Notes under the pieces: generated by a model
What the model saw: only the letters and a program-made list of their open reading frames with translations
Told to the model about the DNA's origin: nothing
The model's database searches: none
NCBI GenBank assembly: GCA_039029355.1
Contig: JBCCGI010000069.1
Coordinates: forward strand, 1 to 41,973
Length of the DNA: 41,973 nucleotides
Reading direction: 5' to 3'
Source of the DNA: JBCCGI01 sp039029355
GTDB lineage: Bacteria; Planctomycetota; UBA1135; GCA-002686595
Translations under genes and position numbers: made by a program
In this document: in pieces, positions 19,606-27,832 of the stretch
Layout: each line of letters opens with the position of its first letter
Numbering within the stretch: the stretch's first letter is position 1

Positions 19606-21366
19606 CTACACGTCGAAGCTCGCGTGGAACCAGCGCGGACGGCTGTAGTCCCAGTTCTTCTCGGCCATCGCGGCGACCAGCACCGGATACATGCCCTCGA
19701 GGGCGGCGCGCACCTCGGGGTCCAGGCCGATGCGGGCGCAGTAGTCGTCGAGCGCGGCGAGCTCGGTGGGCCGCAGGCCTTCCTCGCCCAGCGCCAGGCG
19801 CCAGGCCTCGCCGGCGGAGGTGCGGCGCTCCTGCTTGCGCTCGTGCACGATGAGGTGCAGCAGGTCGAAGTAGGGCAGGTCCGAGGCCTCGCTAGAGCCC
19901 CAGTCGAGGTAGCCGGCGACCTCGCCGCCGCTGCCGATGACGACGTGCTTGCTGCGCAGGTCGGCGTGGTAGAGCACGCGCGGCAGGCGCCGGCCGGCGA
20001 GGCGCTCGCGCGTCTCGTCCCGCATGCGGTCGAGCGCGCGCTGGGTCGCGTCGCGCGCCGCGTGGCGGCGGACGAGGTCGAACTTGGCGTCGATCAGCTC
20101 GGCGAGCGCGGCCTCGTCGAGCTCGGCGTCCTCCTCGACCACGAGCTGCGCCAGGTGGCGCGCCGCGTCGCCGAAGGTGCGCGCGAGCCGCTCGTGGTCG
20201 CCGACCGCCTGGGGGGCCGTCATGCCGACGACGCGCCGCTCGCAGAAGACCGGCAGGCCCTCCAGGGCCTGGCCGAACAGCGGCTCGGGCACCGGCACGC
20301 CGGGGAAGCGCGCGCGCAGCTCGCCGATTCGGCGGAAGTGGCGGCGCGCTTGGCGCTCCTGGTAGCGCTGGTGGGGGATGTGCAGCGTCCAGCGGCCGCG
20401 CGTCTCCTGTTCGGGTGCTCCGGGCGCGCGCGTCTGGATCACCGAGGTGTTGCCGCGCGACGAGATCCAGCAGAGGATCTCCGGGCGCGGCTCGCCCAGC
20501 CGCTCGGCCAGCGCGTCGAGCACGCGGTCGACCCGCCGCCGCGCGCCCGCGCTGCGCGCGGCGAGCAGCGCGAACGACGGCGTGGCGAGCGGCAGCAGCC
20601 CGAGCCGATAGCCCAGCACCTTGGCGCGGTTCTCGCGCTCCTTGGGGCCGATGAAGAGCCGCGGGCGCTGGGCGCGCGGGCCGTCGAGGCCCGCGATCAG
20701 CGCGAAGTCGAGCGCGTGCGGGTAGAGCGCGAACGAGCGCACCTCCTGCACGCCGCCGGCGGTGAGCACGCGGCGGTAGCCGGCGAGCGAGCGCTCGGGC
20801 CGGCGCGGATCGAGCGCGGCGCGCAGGTACTCGAGCGGGCCGGGGACGTGGAACGCGCCGCGCGTGCCGCTCCAGCGCTTGTAGGCGAAGCGGTTGTCGG
20901 CGACGAGCACCAGCTCGCCGCTTCCGACGCGGCGCGCCTCGGCGATCAGCCGGTCGTCGGCCCGCCCCTCGACCACGACGAGGTCGAAGGCGTCGCTGCG
21001 GAAGGGCAGCGACCGCGGCTCGCACCGTACCGCGTGCGCGCTCGGCGCGGGAGGCGGCGCCCCGTCGCGCGTGCGGTGCGCGCCGAGCCGCAGCGCCGTC
21101 TCGTCGCCGTCGGCGACGCACACCGCGAAGCCCGCGCGCGCGAGCGCGACCGGCGTGCCCGACAGCGGCTCGCCCACGAACAGCGCCCGCCCCGCGCCCG
21201 CGTACAAGAGGCCGAGCCACGACCCGCGCGCCTCGCGCAGCACCTGCATGAAGCGGTCGGTCGCGCTTGCGGGCAGGTCGAGGAGCAGCTCCTCGAGCGC
21301 CTCCTTCCACGGCGTGCCGGCGTCCAGCCGCGCCAGCGCGGCTCCCAGGGGATCGGCGAACGTCAC
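19606..21366 (-). CDS. Methyltransferase-like and APH-kinase fusion
   Basis: 586 residues. About 55-230 is a class I methyltransferase-like Rossmann segment: ALFVGEPLSGTPVALARAGF in the SAM-loop position with a poor GxGxG, then LPFRSDAFDLVVVEG and ELVLVADNRFAYKRWSG. About 290-560 is an aminoglycoside phosphotransferase/choline kinase-like domain with the catalytic loop YHADLRSKHVVI (Asp469, where the usual Asn is replaced by Ser/Lys/His) and a metal-binding YLDWG (Asp488). It would modify a small molecule or glycan by methyl and phosphate transfer. The GTG at 21366 overlaps the upstream TGA by four bases, so the two are translationally coupled. The methyltransferase may have lost SAM binding. 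Confidence 0.75.
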   Translation of the reverse strand: MTFADPLGAALARLDAGTPWKEALEELLLDLPASATDRFMQVLREARGSWLGLLYAGAGRALFVGEPLSGTPVALARAGFAVCVADGDETALRLGAHRTRDGAPPPAPSAHAVRCEPRSLPFRSDAFDLVVVEGRADDRLIAEARRVGSGELVLVADNRFAYKRWSGTRGAFHVPGPLEYLRAALDPRRPERSLAGYRRVLTAGGVQEVRSFALYPHALDFALIAGLDGPRAQRPRLFIGPKERENRAKVLGYRLGLLPLATPSFALLAARSAGARRRVDRVLDALAERLGEPRPEILCWISSRGNTSVIQTRAPGAPEQETRGRWTLHIPHQRYQERQARRHFRRIGELRARFPGVPVPEPLFGQALEGLPVFCERRVVGMTAPQAVGDHERLARTFGDAARHLAQLVVEEDAELDEAALAELIDAKFDLVRRHAARDATQRALDRMRDETRERLAGRRLPRVLYHADLRSKHVVIGSGGEVAGYLDWGSSEASDLPYFDLLHLIVHERKQERRTSAGEAWRLALGEEGLRPTELAALDDYCARIGLDPEVRAALEGMYPVLVAAMAEKNWDYSRPRWFHASFDV

Positions 21367-22790
21367 GTCGCGTCGACGAGCTCGCCGCGGAAGCCCGGCA
21401 GGAAGCGGCCCGCCACCGCGCCGACCCACAGCGCGATCGCCGGCGTCAACTGCCACGACACGCGCGACGCCGCCGTGGCGAGGTGCCACTCGATGTCGTG
21501 CGGTGTGCCGAGGAACACCAGCAGGATGCCGACGAACGCCGCGATCAGCGCCAGGCCCGGCAGCGCCAGCGCGTCGGTGCGCAGGCGGCGCGCGAGGAGG
21601 CAGCCGAGCACCGCGAAGAGCGCCGGCGTGTGGCCGGCCCACGCCATCTGCGAGAACATGCGCTCCCAGCTCCAGGCCAGGGTCGGCCCCAGCCGCTCGC
21701 GCCACTGGGTCGCGAGCAGCGTCGGGAACGAGTCCTCGCGCATGTCGCCCACGCTGATGTCGTTCTCGAAGCCGAACGACGCGTTGACGAGCCAGGTCTG
21801 CGCGACGATGAAGAGCGGCAGCAGCAGCCACGCGCGCCGCGCCCGCGGCCGCAGCGCCGGCGCGGTCTCGGCCTCGACGTCGCGGCGGCGCAGGAGGTGC
21901 GTCGCGACCAGCCCGCACCCGATCGCCGCCGCGAGCAGCAGCCCCTCGCCCTTGGCGTACATCATCAGCGCCGCGCCGACGCAGGCCAGCCGCCACCAGC
22001 CCTGCTCGCCCTCGGCGCGCCAGCGCATCCAGGCGTCGAACAGCACGACCGTGCCGAGGGCGATCGCCATGTCGGAGTGCGCCGTGCGGCCCTGGCGGGC
22101 GGTCTCGGTCGCCTGCATGACGAGGAACAGCAGCGCGACCGCGGCCGCCGGGCGCACCACCTGGCGCAGCGCCGCGGCGAGGGCCGGCACGAAGGCCAGC
22201 GCGAACAGCTGGATCGGCACGCGGTTCACCACGTGCGTGATCTCGCCCCGGTGCGCGAAGGTCCAGAGGTGCAGCAGCGGGTTCAGCAGCGGGTAGTCGC
22301 GGTGGTAGACGAAGTGCTCGTTGCGAAGCGCCTCCTCGAAGGCCGGCGTGAAGCCGCCGGAGTGGAAGATCACCTTGGCCTTCAGCGCCCAGACGTGAGC
22401 CTCGTCGTCCTCGAAGATCGGGAAGAGGTTGCCGTCGAGCATGCGCTGCAGCGCGAGCACGCACAGGAACAACACGGCGCCGCGGAAGAACCACGTCTCC
22501 CAGGCCGGGGCGGCGGGCAGCGGCGCGGGCGGCACCGGTGCGACCGAGCGCCCGAGCCACCACGCGAGCGCGGCCAGCGCCAGCACGGCCAGGCTCGGCA
22601 CCAGCCCCGAGTCGACCCGCAGCGGCGTCCAGAGCCACACGAAGGTGACCAGCGCGGTCGCCATCGCGCCCAGCATCCAGCTCCACGCCAGCCACCCCAG
22701 CCGGTCCGTGCGCGGCGTGAAGCCCAAGAGCCGCGCGAGCGCGATCCCGAGCAGCGCCGGCGGCGCGAGCAGCGCGAGGAGGCCGAGCAT
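21363..22790 (-). CDS. GT-C-like polytopic membrane protein
   Basis: 475 residues and about ten hydrophobic segments, starting with MLGLLALLAPPALLGIALA. After the third or fourth helix there is an acidic loop EDDEAHVWALKAK (Glu127, Asp128, Asp129), placed as in GT-C glycosyltransferases that use lipid-linked sugars. Another signature-like piece is YHRDYPLLNPLLH. The ATG at 22790 shares ATGA with the stop of the upstream gene, and the stop overlaps the start of the kinase fusion. It is probably an outer-face glycosyl- or phosphoglycosyl-transferase for a surface glycan. Donor and acceptor are unknown. Confidence 0.7.
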   Translation of the reverse strand: MLGLLALLAPPALLGIALARLLGFTPRTDRLGWLAWSWMLGAMATALVTFVWLWTPLRVDSGLVPSLAVLALAALAWWLGRSVAPVPPAPLPAAPAWETWFFRGAVLFLCVLALQRMLDGNLFPIFEDDEAHVWALKAKVIFHSGGFTPAFEEALRNEHFVYHRDYPLLNPLLHLWTFAHRGEITHVVNRVPIQLFALAFVPALAAALRQVVRPAAAVALLFLVMQATETARQGRTAHSDMAIALGTVVLFDAWMRWRAEGEQGWWRLACVGAALMMYAKGEGLLLAAAIGCGLVATHLLRRRDVEAETAPALRPRARRAWLLLPLFIVAQTWLVNASFGFENDISVGDMREDSFPTLLATQWRERLGPTLAWSWERMFSQMAWAGHTPALFAVLGCLLARRLRTDALALPGLALIAAFVGILLVFLGTPHDIEWHLATAASRVSWQLTPAIALWVGAVAGRFLPGFRGELVDAT

Positions 22791-23299
22791 CAGTCGCGCT
22801 CCTCGGCGCCGGGCCCCGCCTGCGGGCGGAAGCGCCACAGCCGGAAGCGCTGCCCCTCGCCCAGAAGATCGAACCAGCCCGCGAGGTCGACGTCGCGGAA
22901 GCCCTCGTACGCGACCAGGTGCACCGTCTCGTCGAAGCCCGAGCGCGACGGATCCCAGTCGTCGGGAATGCTCACCAGGCTGAGGAAGCGCCGCGGGTAG
23001 AGCAGCACCTCGCAGTGGTTGTAGGCGTTGTGCGTCGCGGCCGACTGGGCGTCGCCGAGGAAGTAGACGAACGCGCTCTCCGGCGTGAGCTCGCGCAACG
23101 CGGGGAAGATCTCCGCGTCGGCCTCGACGCCGAGCCGTGCCGCGGCGTGCTCGAAGGCCCAGGCCGCGCGCTGGTCCAGCGTGGCCGAGGCCGAGCCGAA
23201 CGACGTGTGCAGGGACTCGCGCACCAGGCTCCAGGCGGAGACCGAGCCCAGGCCCGCGAGCGCGACGCCCAGCGCGAGGGACAGGTGCTGGGGCTTCAT
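22790..23299 (-). CDS. Small exported protein coupled to GT-C genes
   Basis: 169 residues. An N-terminal hydrophobic segment (LSLALGVALAGLGSVSAW) looks like a signal peptide or single anchor. The rest is soluble. FVYFLGDAQSAATHNAYNHC followed by LLYPRRFL resembles the extracytoplasmic tail found at the end of many GT-C-type proteins, so this may be a split-off periplasmic domain working with one of its neighbours. ATGA overlaps link it at both ends: start to the upstream stop, stop to the downstream start. No catalytic motif is recognised. Confidence 0.65.
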   Translation of the reverse strand: MKPQHLSLALGVALAGLGSVSAWSLVRESLHTSFGSASATLDQRAAWAFEHAAARLGVEADAEIFPALRELTPESAFVYFLGDAQSAATHNAYNHCEVLLYPRRFLSLVSIPDDWDPSRSGFDETVHLVAYEGFRDVDLAGWFDLLGEGQRFRLWRFRPQAGPGAEERD

Positions 23300-24777
23300 C
23301 GCTCGAGCACCAAGAGCGGCCACCACGGGTGCGGCACGAGGCGCGTCTCGAAGCGCGCTTCGAGCAGCCGTTCGACCGCGATCAGGTACGGCTCGTAGCG
23401 CACGACGGCGCCGAGGTCCGGCGGCTCCTCGTAGACGTGACGGTAGCTGAGATCGAGCGCGACCGGCTGGGCCGGGAGCACGCGCCGGATCTCGCCCTCG
23501 AGGAACGCGGCGAACTGCTCGGGCGTGGCGCCGGCGGCCTCGTGCTCGGCCAGCGGCAGCGACAGGTCGAAGTCGTAGACGCCCGGCAGGAACGCCGCGG
23601 TGCGCGGCACGTTGGGGTTGAGGACGATCAGCACGCCGCTCTCGCCGAGGTGCTCGCGCACGACCTCGACCCGCTCGGGCAGCGGGAACATGCGGTTCCA
23701 CGCGGCCAGCTCGCCGCGGCCGGCGACGCCCTGCAGGAACACCAACCCGGCGCCCAGCGCCCAGCCGCGGACGCCCGCGGGCAGCGGCGCGTGCGCGCAC
23801 AGCGCGGCCAGGAACACCGTGCTGCCGAGGAAGTAGGCGCCGCGCTCGGGGATGCTCAGCCACAGCAGCACGACGGTCGGCACGACGACGAGCGCGAGGA
23901 AGGCCGGGCGCGCCGCTCCGCGCGGGCGTCCCGTCGCCACGGTCCACGCCGCGACCGGCAGCAGCGCCTGCAGAGCCAGCACCCACCCGCCGGCGAGCGC
24001 GTCGAGCGCGAAGCGCTCGGTGAACTGCTCGAGGAAGCGCGTCGGCGCCTTGTCCTCGGCGAACAGCGTGAAGCCGGCGCCGAAGAGCAGGTTGGCGAGC
24101 GCCGCCGAGAGCGCGAGCGCCGGCACCAGCGCGAGCGCGGTCCACGCCGCCCCGGGCAGCAGCGGGCGGCGCTCCTCCAGCGAACCCTTGCGCAGCTCGC
24201 CGAGCCGCGCAAGCAGCAGCCAACCCGGCGCGAGCAGCAGGCCGGTCATGTGCGTGAGGTAGAGCAGCGGAAACGCCGCCGCCGCCGCCGCCCGCGCGAG
24301 CGCCGGGCGGCTCCACGGACCGAGCACGCAGACCAGCGCCGCGACGCCGACCGCGCCGACGTGGAGCCCGTGCGTTTCGATCGCCGTCGCGAAGAACCAC
24401 TGCGCCGGCGCCAGCGCGAACAGCGCCGCGCCGAAGAGCGCCCCCCGGGCCTCGGCCCCGCTCGCGCGCGCGAGGACGTACACCGCGCCGACGCCGAAGG
24501 CGGCACCGAGCGACGAGAGCCAGCGCAGCGCGGCCAGCGGGTCGTCGCTCCCGACGACGGCGCCCATCCAGCCCGCGAGCGTGTCGTACAGCGCGCTGTT
24601 GGAGTGCCCCTCCAGGCCGGTGGCGAAGGCGTTGATGAGGAAGGCCCCGTCGTGCCCGTACACGCGCTCCTGCGCCGTCGCCGCGTACAGCGCGAGCGCA
24701 CCCGCGAACGCCGCGAACGCCGCGAGCGCGTCGCGCGGCGTCAGGCAGTGCGGCGCCAGTGCTTCTTCCTCCCGCAT
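23296..24777 (-). CDS. GT-C-like membrane glycosyltransferase
   Basis: 493 residues, first gene of the coupled minus-strand operon. After a first helix (about 17-33) comes the loop AQERVYGHDGAFLINAF with Asp43. Further on are WFFATAIETHGLHVGA and about ten hydrophobic segments. A soluble C-terminal region of about 120 residues begins near VEVVREHLGESGVLIVLNP. The layout matches bacterial GT-C proteins resembling PMT/ArnT-type enzymes. It is divergent from another GT-C protein at 24826, with 48 bases between them. The ATG at 24777 has no strong Shine-Dalgarno. Confidence 0.7.
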   Translation of the reverse strand: MREEEALAPHCLTPRDALAAFAAFAGALALYAATAQERVYGHDGAFLINAFATGLEGHSNSALYDTLAGWMGAVVGSDDPLAALRWLSSLGAAFGVGAVYVLARASGAEARGALFGAALFALAPAQWFFATAIETHGLHVGAVGVAALVCVLGPWSRPALARAAAAAAFPLLYLTHMTGLLLAPGWLLLARLGELRKGSLEERRPLLPGAAWTALALVPALALSAALANLLFGAGFTLFAEDKAPTRFLEQFTERFALDALAGGWVLALQALLPVAAWTVATGRPRGAARPAFLALVVVPTVVLLWLSIPERGAYFLGSTVFLAALCAHAPLPAGVRGWALGAGLVFLQGVAGRGELAAWNRMFPLPERVEVVREHLGESGVLIVLNPNVPRTAAFLPGVYDFDLSLPLAEHEAAGATPEQFAAFLEGEIRRVLPAQPVALDLSYRHVYEEPPDLGAVVRYEPYLIAVERLLEARFETRLVPHPWWPLLVLER

Positions 24778-24825
24778 TCGCACGGTATGTTGCCGATTCG
24801 GACCGGGACGCGCAGGGGGAATCGA
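24778..24825. promoter_or_regulatory. 48-base divergent promoter region
   Basis: Two membrane-protein genes start on opposite strands 48 bases apart, so their promoters must overlap or lie inside the coding ends. On the plus strand AGGGGGA at 24814-24820 is a clear ribosome site. On the minus strand TACCGT ends four bases before the ATG. Shared control is likely from geometry alone. Confidence 0.45.
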
Positions 24826-26748
24826 ATGGAAGGCACCGCGACGCACGGACAGCCCGGGAAGCGGGAGCTCGAAGCCCCGCCCGGCGTCCTGGCGGCGCTC
24901 GGCGGCCTGGCCCTGGTCCTGCTCGGCGTGGCGATCGTCTGGCGGGACATCGCCGCCTTCCCGTTCACCGGCGAGGACTACCAGGTGCTGTACCGGCTCG
25001 GCCAGGGCGAGTCGGCCTACCCGCACGTCTTCCGCCCGCTGCCCGGCCTGTGGCTCGATGCGCTGCACGACGCCTTCGGAGCGGTGAGCGCGCGCCCCTT
25101 CCACGTGGCGTCGATCGGGCTCCACGCGGCGAACGCGGCGCTGCTGTACCTCGCCGCTGCGGCGCTGCTCGGCCGGCGCGCGCCGGCCCTGGTCGCGGCC
25201 CTGGCCTTCGGGGTCGGCGCCGCCGCCTGCGACGCGGTGGCCTGGATCGCGGCGGTCAACCGGCCGGTGTCCGCCTTCGGGGCACTGCTGGCCTGGAACG
25301 GGCTGGCGCGCTGGCGCGGCGGGTCGGCGGCGGCGCCGCTCCTGATCGCCGGCGGGTTCGCGTGGCAGTACTTCGCGAACGAGGAGGTCTACGGCACCGC
25401 GTTGCTGGTGATGGGCTGGCTCGCGTGGGAGGGCCTGCGCGGCGGGGGCGCGGGCGCGGGCCGGGACAGCGCGGCGCGTTCGCCGCGCACGGCGTTGGCC
25501 TTCGCCGCCGCGGTCGGCGCGCTGCTGCTCGCGCACTACCTCTTCCTGCAGCGCGTGCCCGGCGGGGCGGACAACGTGCTCGCGGCCGGGCTTGCGGGAG
25601 CTCCGTGGAGCGCCCTGCAGCGCGCCGCGGACGTGCTGGGCGGCTACGGGATCCCGGGCGTGCCCGCGCCGCTCGCCGGATGGGTCGCGCCGGTCTTCGC
25701 GCTGCCGCTCCTCTTCACCGGAGCGCGCGACGCGGCGGGCTTCGCGCTGCTCGCCTGGGCGACCTCGTTCGTGCCCTTCGCGCTGGACGACCCGGTCGAG
25801 TACCGCGCGTACCCCACGCTGGCGCCGACGGCGCTCCTGTTCGCCGGGCTCGCGGGCGGCACCGGACGCGCGCTGGCGCGCCGCTTCGGCGACCGCGCCG
25901 AGCTGGCGGTGTGCGTCGCCGCGGCGGTCCTGGTCGCGTTCGGGTCGATCGGCCCGCGCCGCGCGCGCCTGGCCGAGTGGGGGCGCGGCGGGCGTGAGAT
26001 GGCCGCCTGTGCGGAGGCGGTGCGCGAGCGCGCCGCGCGGGCGCCGGGCGAGCTGCCGGTGCTGGTCAACCTAGAGACCTCGACCGTGGGCGTCTTCCTG
26101 TACCACTATGGGCTCGACGACGTGTCGGTGCTCTCCGCGGTCGAGTTCCTCGACGGCGTCACCGGCTACGTGCCGCCCGGCGAGCTGCCGCCGCCGCCGT
26201 GGTTCGGGCGGCGGGTGGACGGCTCCTACGGCGAGATCGAACCGGCGACGTACTTCGCGACGCGCCCGGTCCTGGCGGAGGTGCTGCTGGTGGGCGAGCT
26301 CGTGCCCGCCGGGTCGCTCGACGAGGCCCTGGAACGCCTCGCCGACCCCGCCGTCGATCTGTCGCGCCAGGCCGTGGCCGAATGCGACGTCGCGGCCCTC
26401 GGTCCGCGCTCGGCGGCGGGGCAGGTGATCGAGCTGGAGCCCCTCGTCGGCGACCCCGTCGCGATCACCGCGCGGAAAGTCGTGGGTGTGCGGGCCGAGG
26501 AGCCGACCGTGCTGGCGATCCTCGACACCTGGCAGTACTCGCACATGATGCGGATCTCGGCCGACCAGCTGCTCTTTTCCGACGTCGTAGAGGGTCGCGT
26601 CCTGCGCCTCGAGGCCCACATCGATGGCGCGGCCGAGCCCGTGGCCGGCTTCCCGCTGAACGCCTACGGCTTCGGCGTGCCGATCCCCGCCGGCGACCAC
26701 ACGGTCGAGCTGCGCTGGCGCCGGGCCACGCCCGCCGAGCTGCGCTAG
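24826..26748 (+). CDS. GT-C-like membrane protein with soluble C-domain
   Basis: 640 residues. A first helix (about 20-38, GVLAALGGLALVLLGVAI) is followed by the acidic loop PFTGEDYQVLYRL (Glu50, Asp51), then VFRPLPGLWLDALHDAFGAV and about nine further hydrophobic segments to about residue 390. The last 250 residues are soluble and probably outside the membrane, containing NLETSTVGVFLYHYGLDD and a beta-rich end. The arrangement resembles GT-C proteins with a C-terminal periplasmic domain. The ATG at 24826 is chosen for AGGGGGA at 24814-24820, five bases away; an in-frame ATG at 24787 lacks one. Confidence 0.7.
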   Translation: MEGTATHGQPGKRELEAPPGVLAALGGLALVLLGVAIVWRDIAAFPFTGEDYQVLYRLGQGESAYPHVFRPLPGLWLDALHDAFGAVSARPFHVASIGLHAANAALLYLAAAALLGRRAPALVAALAFGVGAAACDAVAWIAAVNRPVSAFGALLAWNGLARWRGGSAAAPLLIAGGFAWQYFANEEVYGTALLVMGWLAWEGLRGGGAGAGRDSAARSPRTALAFAAAVGALLLAHYLFLQRVPGGADNVLAAGLAGAPWSALQRAADVLGGYGIPGVPAPLAGWVAPVFALPLLFTGARDAAGFALLAWATSFVPFALDDPVEYRAYPTLAPTALLFAGLAGGTGRALARRFGDRAELAVCVAAAVLVAFGSIGPRRARLAEWGRGGREMAACAEAVRERAARAPGELPVLVNLETSTVGVFLYHYGLDDVSVLSAVEFLDGVTGYVPPGELPPPPWFGRRVDGSYGEIEPATYFATRPVLAEVLLVGELVPAGSLDEALERLADPAVDLSRQAVAECDVAALGPRSAAGQVIELEPLVGDPVAITARKVVGVRAEEPTVLAILDTWQYSHMMRISADQLLFSDVVEGRVLRLEAHIDGAAEPVAGFPLNAYGFGVPIPAGDHTVELRWRRATPAELR

Positions 26749-26751
26749 CCC

Positions 26752-26765
26752 GACGTTAGAACGTC
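26752..26765. repeat. Hyphenated palindrome GACGTT-AG-AACGTC
   Basis: Perfect six-base half-sites separated by AG, in the 60-base gap between the GT-C-like gene and the nitrilase gene. The symmetry suits a dimeric repressor just upstream of the nitrilase. It is too short and has no U-run for termination. It occurs once as far as I can see. Confidence 0.35.
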
Positions 26766-26808
26766 CGAAGCACTTGCTATCCGCGCCCGCAAACGGACTC
26801 TAGTCCCC

Positions 26809-27807
26809 GTGCCCCGTGCCTCCGAACCCCGCGGCCTGCGCGTGGCCGCGCTGCAGCTCGACCTCGTTCGCGGCGACGTCGCGGCCAACCTGGCCCGCGT
26901 CGAGGCCGGGCTCTTCGAGGCCTCTGCGGCCGGCGTGCGGCTCCTGTGTCTGCCGGAGATGTGGGCGACGTCGTTCGTCGAGACCCTCGGGGCCGCGCCG
27001 GCCGACTGGTGGGGGCCGACGTCCGAGGCGTTGACGCGGATCGCCGACCTCTCCGGGGAGCTCGGCATCGCGGTCGCCGGCTCGGCCTTCGCGCCCGCGG
27101 ATCCCGCGCGCGAGCCGCGGCCGGGCGAGCGGCTCCGCAACCGCCTGCACGTCTACGACGAGGGCGAGTTGGTCTTCGCCTACGACAAGGTGCACCTGTT
27201 CTCGCCTACCGGCGAGCGCGAGAGCTTCGTTGCCGGCGACCACCCGCCCGCGACCATTCCGCTGGCCGGGGTGCGGGTCTCCGGCGCGGTCTGCTACGAC
27301 CTGCGCTTCGCCCCGCTGCTGCGGGTGCCGTACGTCGACGGGGCCGAGCTGCTGCTGGTGCCGGCCCAGTGGCCCGAGACGCGCGCCGCGCACTGGCGCG
27401 CGCTGGTCGTCGGGCGCGCCGTCGAAGCCCAGTGCTTCGTGCTCGCCGTCAACCGCGTCGGGTGCGAGACGGTGGGGCGGCGCGAGCTCGAGCTGCGCTT
27501 CCCCGGCAACTCGCTGGTCGTCGGGCCCGCCGGCGAGGTGCTGGCCGAGGGCCGCGGCGAACAGGGGCTGATCGTCGCCGACCTCGACCTGGAGCGCGTC
27601 GAGCGCCTGCGGCGCGAGGTGCCGGTGCGCCGCGACCAGCGCCCGGAGGTCTACGACCGCGCGCCGGCGCCGCTCGCGTCGGACGACGACGGCGACGAGG
27701 AGCCCGAGCCCCAGGAAGCGGACGAGCCGGACGGACCGAAGCGCGCGTCCGAGCCCGGCGCGTCGAACGGCGTGCTGACCGAAGGCCACCCCGGGGCGAC
27801 CCGCTAG
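26809..27807 (+). CDS. Nitrilase-superfamily omega-amidase-like hydrolase
   Basis: 332-residue carbon-nitrogen hydrolase. The catalytic triad is complete: Glu50 (LCLPEMW), Lys127 (YDKVHLF) and Cys162 (SGAVCYDLRF). LLLVPAQWPETRAAHWRAL, FVLAVNRVG and a closing VPVRRDQRPEVY match the omega-amidase/Nit2/YafV branch, which hydrolyses alpha-ketoglutaramate or alpha-ketosuccinamate to the keto acid and ammonia in repair of glutamine transamination products. After residue 284 there is an unusual acidic Asp/Glu/Pro tail of about 45 residues beyond the usual family length. GTG start at 26809. Assigning omega-amidase over other amidases is moderately sure. Confidence 0.85.
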   Translation: MPRASEPRGLRVAALQLDLVRGDVAANLARVEAGLFEASAAGVRLLCLPEMWATSFVETLGAAPADWWGPTSEALTRIADLSGELGIAVAGSAFAPADPAREPRPGERLRNRLHVYDEGELVFAYDKVHLFSPTGERESFVAGDHPPATIPLAGVRVSGAVCYDLRFAPLLRVPYVDGAELLLVPAQWPETRAAHWRALVVGRAVEAQCFVLAVNRVGCETVGRRELELRFPGNSLVVGPAGEVLAEGRGEQGLIVADLDLERVERLRREVPVRRDQRPEVYDRAPAPLASDDDGDEEPEPQEADEPDGPKRASEPGASNGVLTEGHPGATR

Positions 27808-27820
27808 CCGGCCACCGCGG

Positions 27821-27826
27821 TAGGGT
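27821..27826 (+). promoter_or_regulatory. TANNNT box, leaderless start
   Basis: TAGGGT ends exactly six bases before the ATG at 27833, the same distance as TATACT before the gene at 220. TANNNT directly ahead of the start codon is the known mark of leaderless messages in Deinococcus and actinobacteria. The G-rich bases between could also act as a weak ribosome site, so this is tentative. Confidence 0.3.
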
Positions 27827-27832
27827 GGGCGG

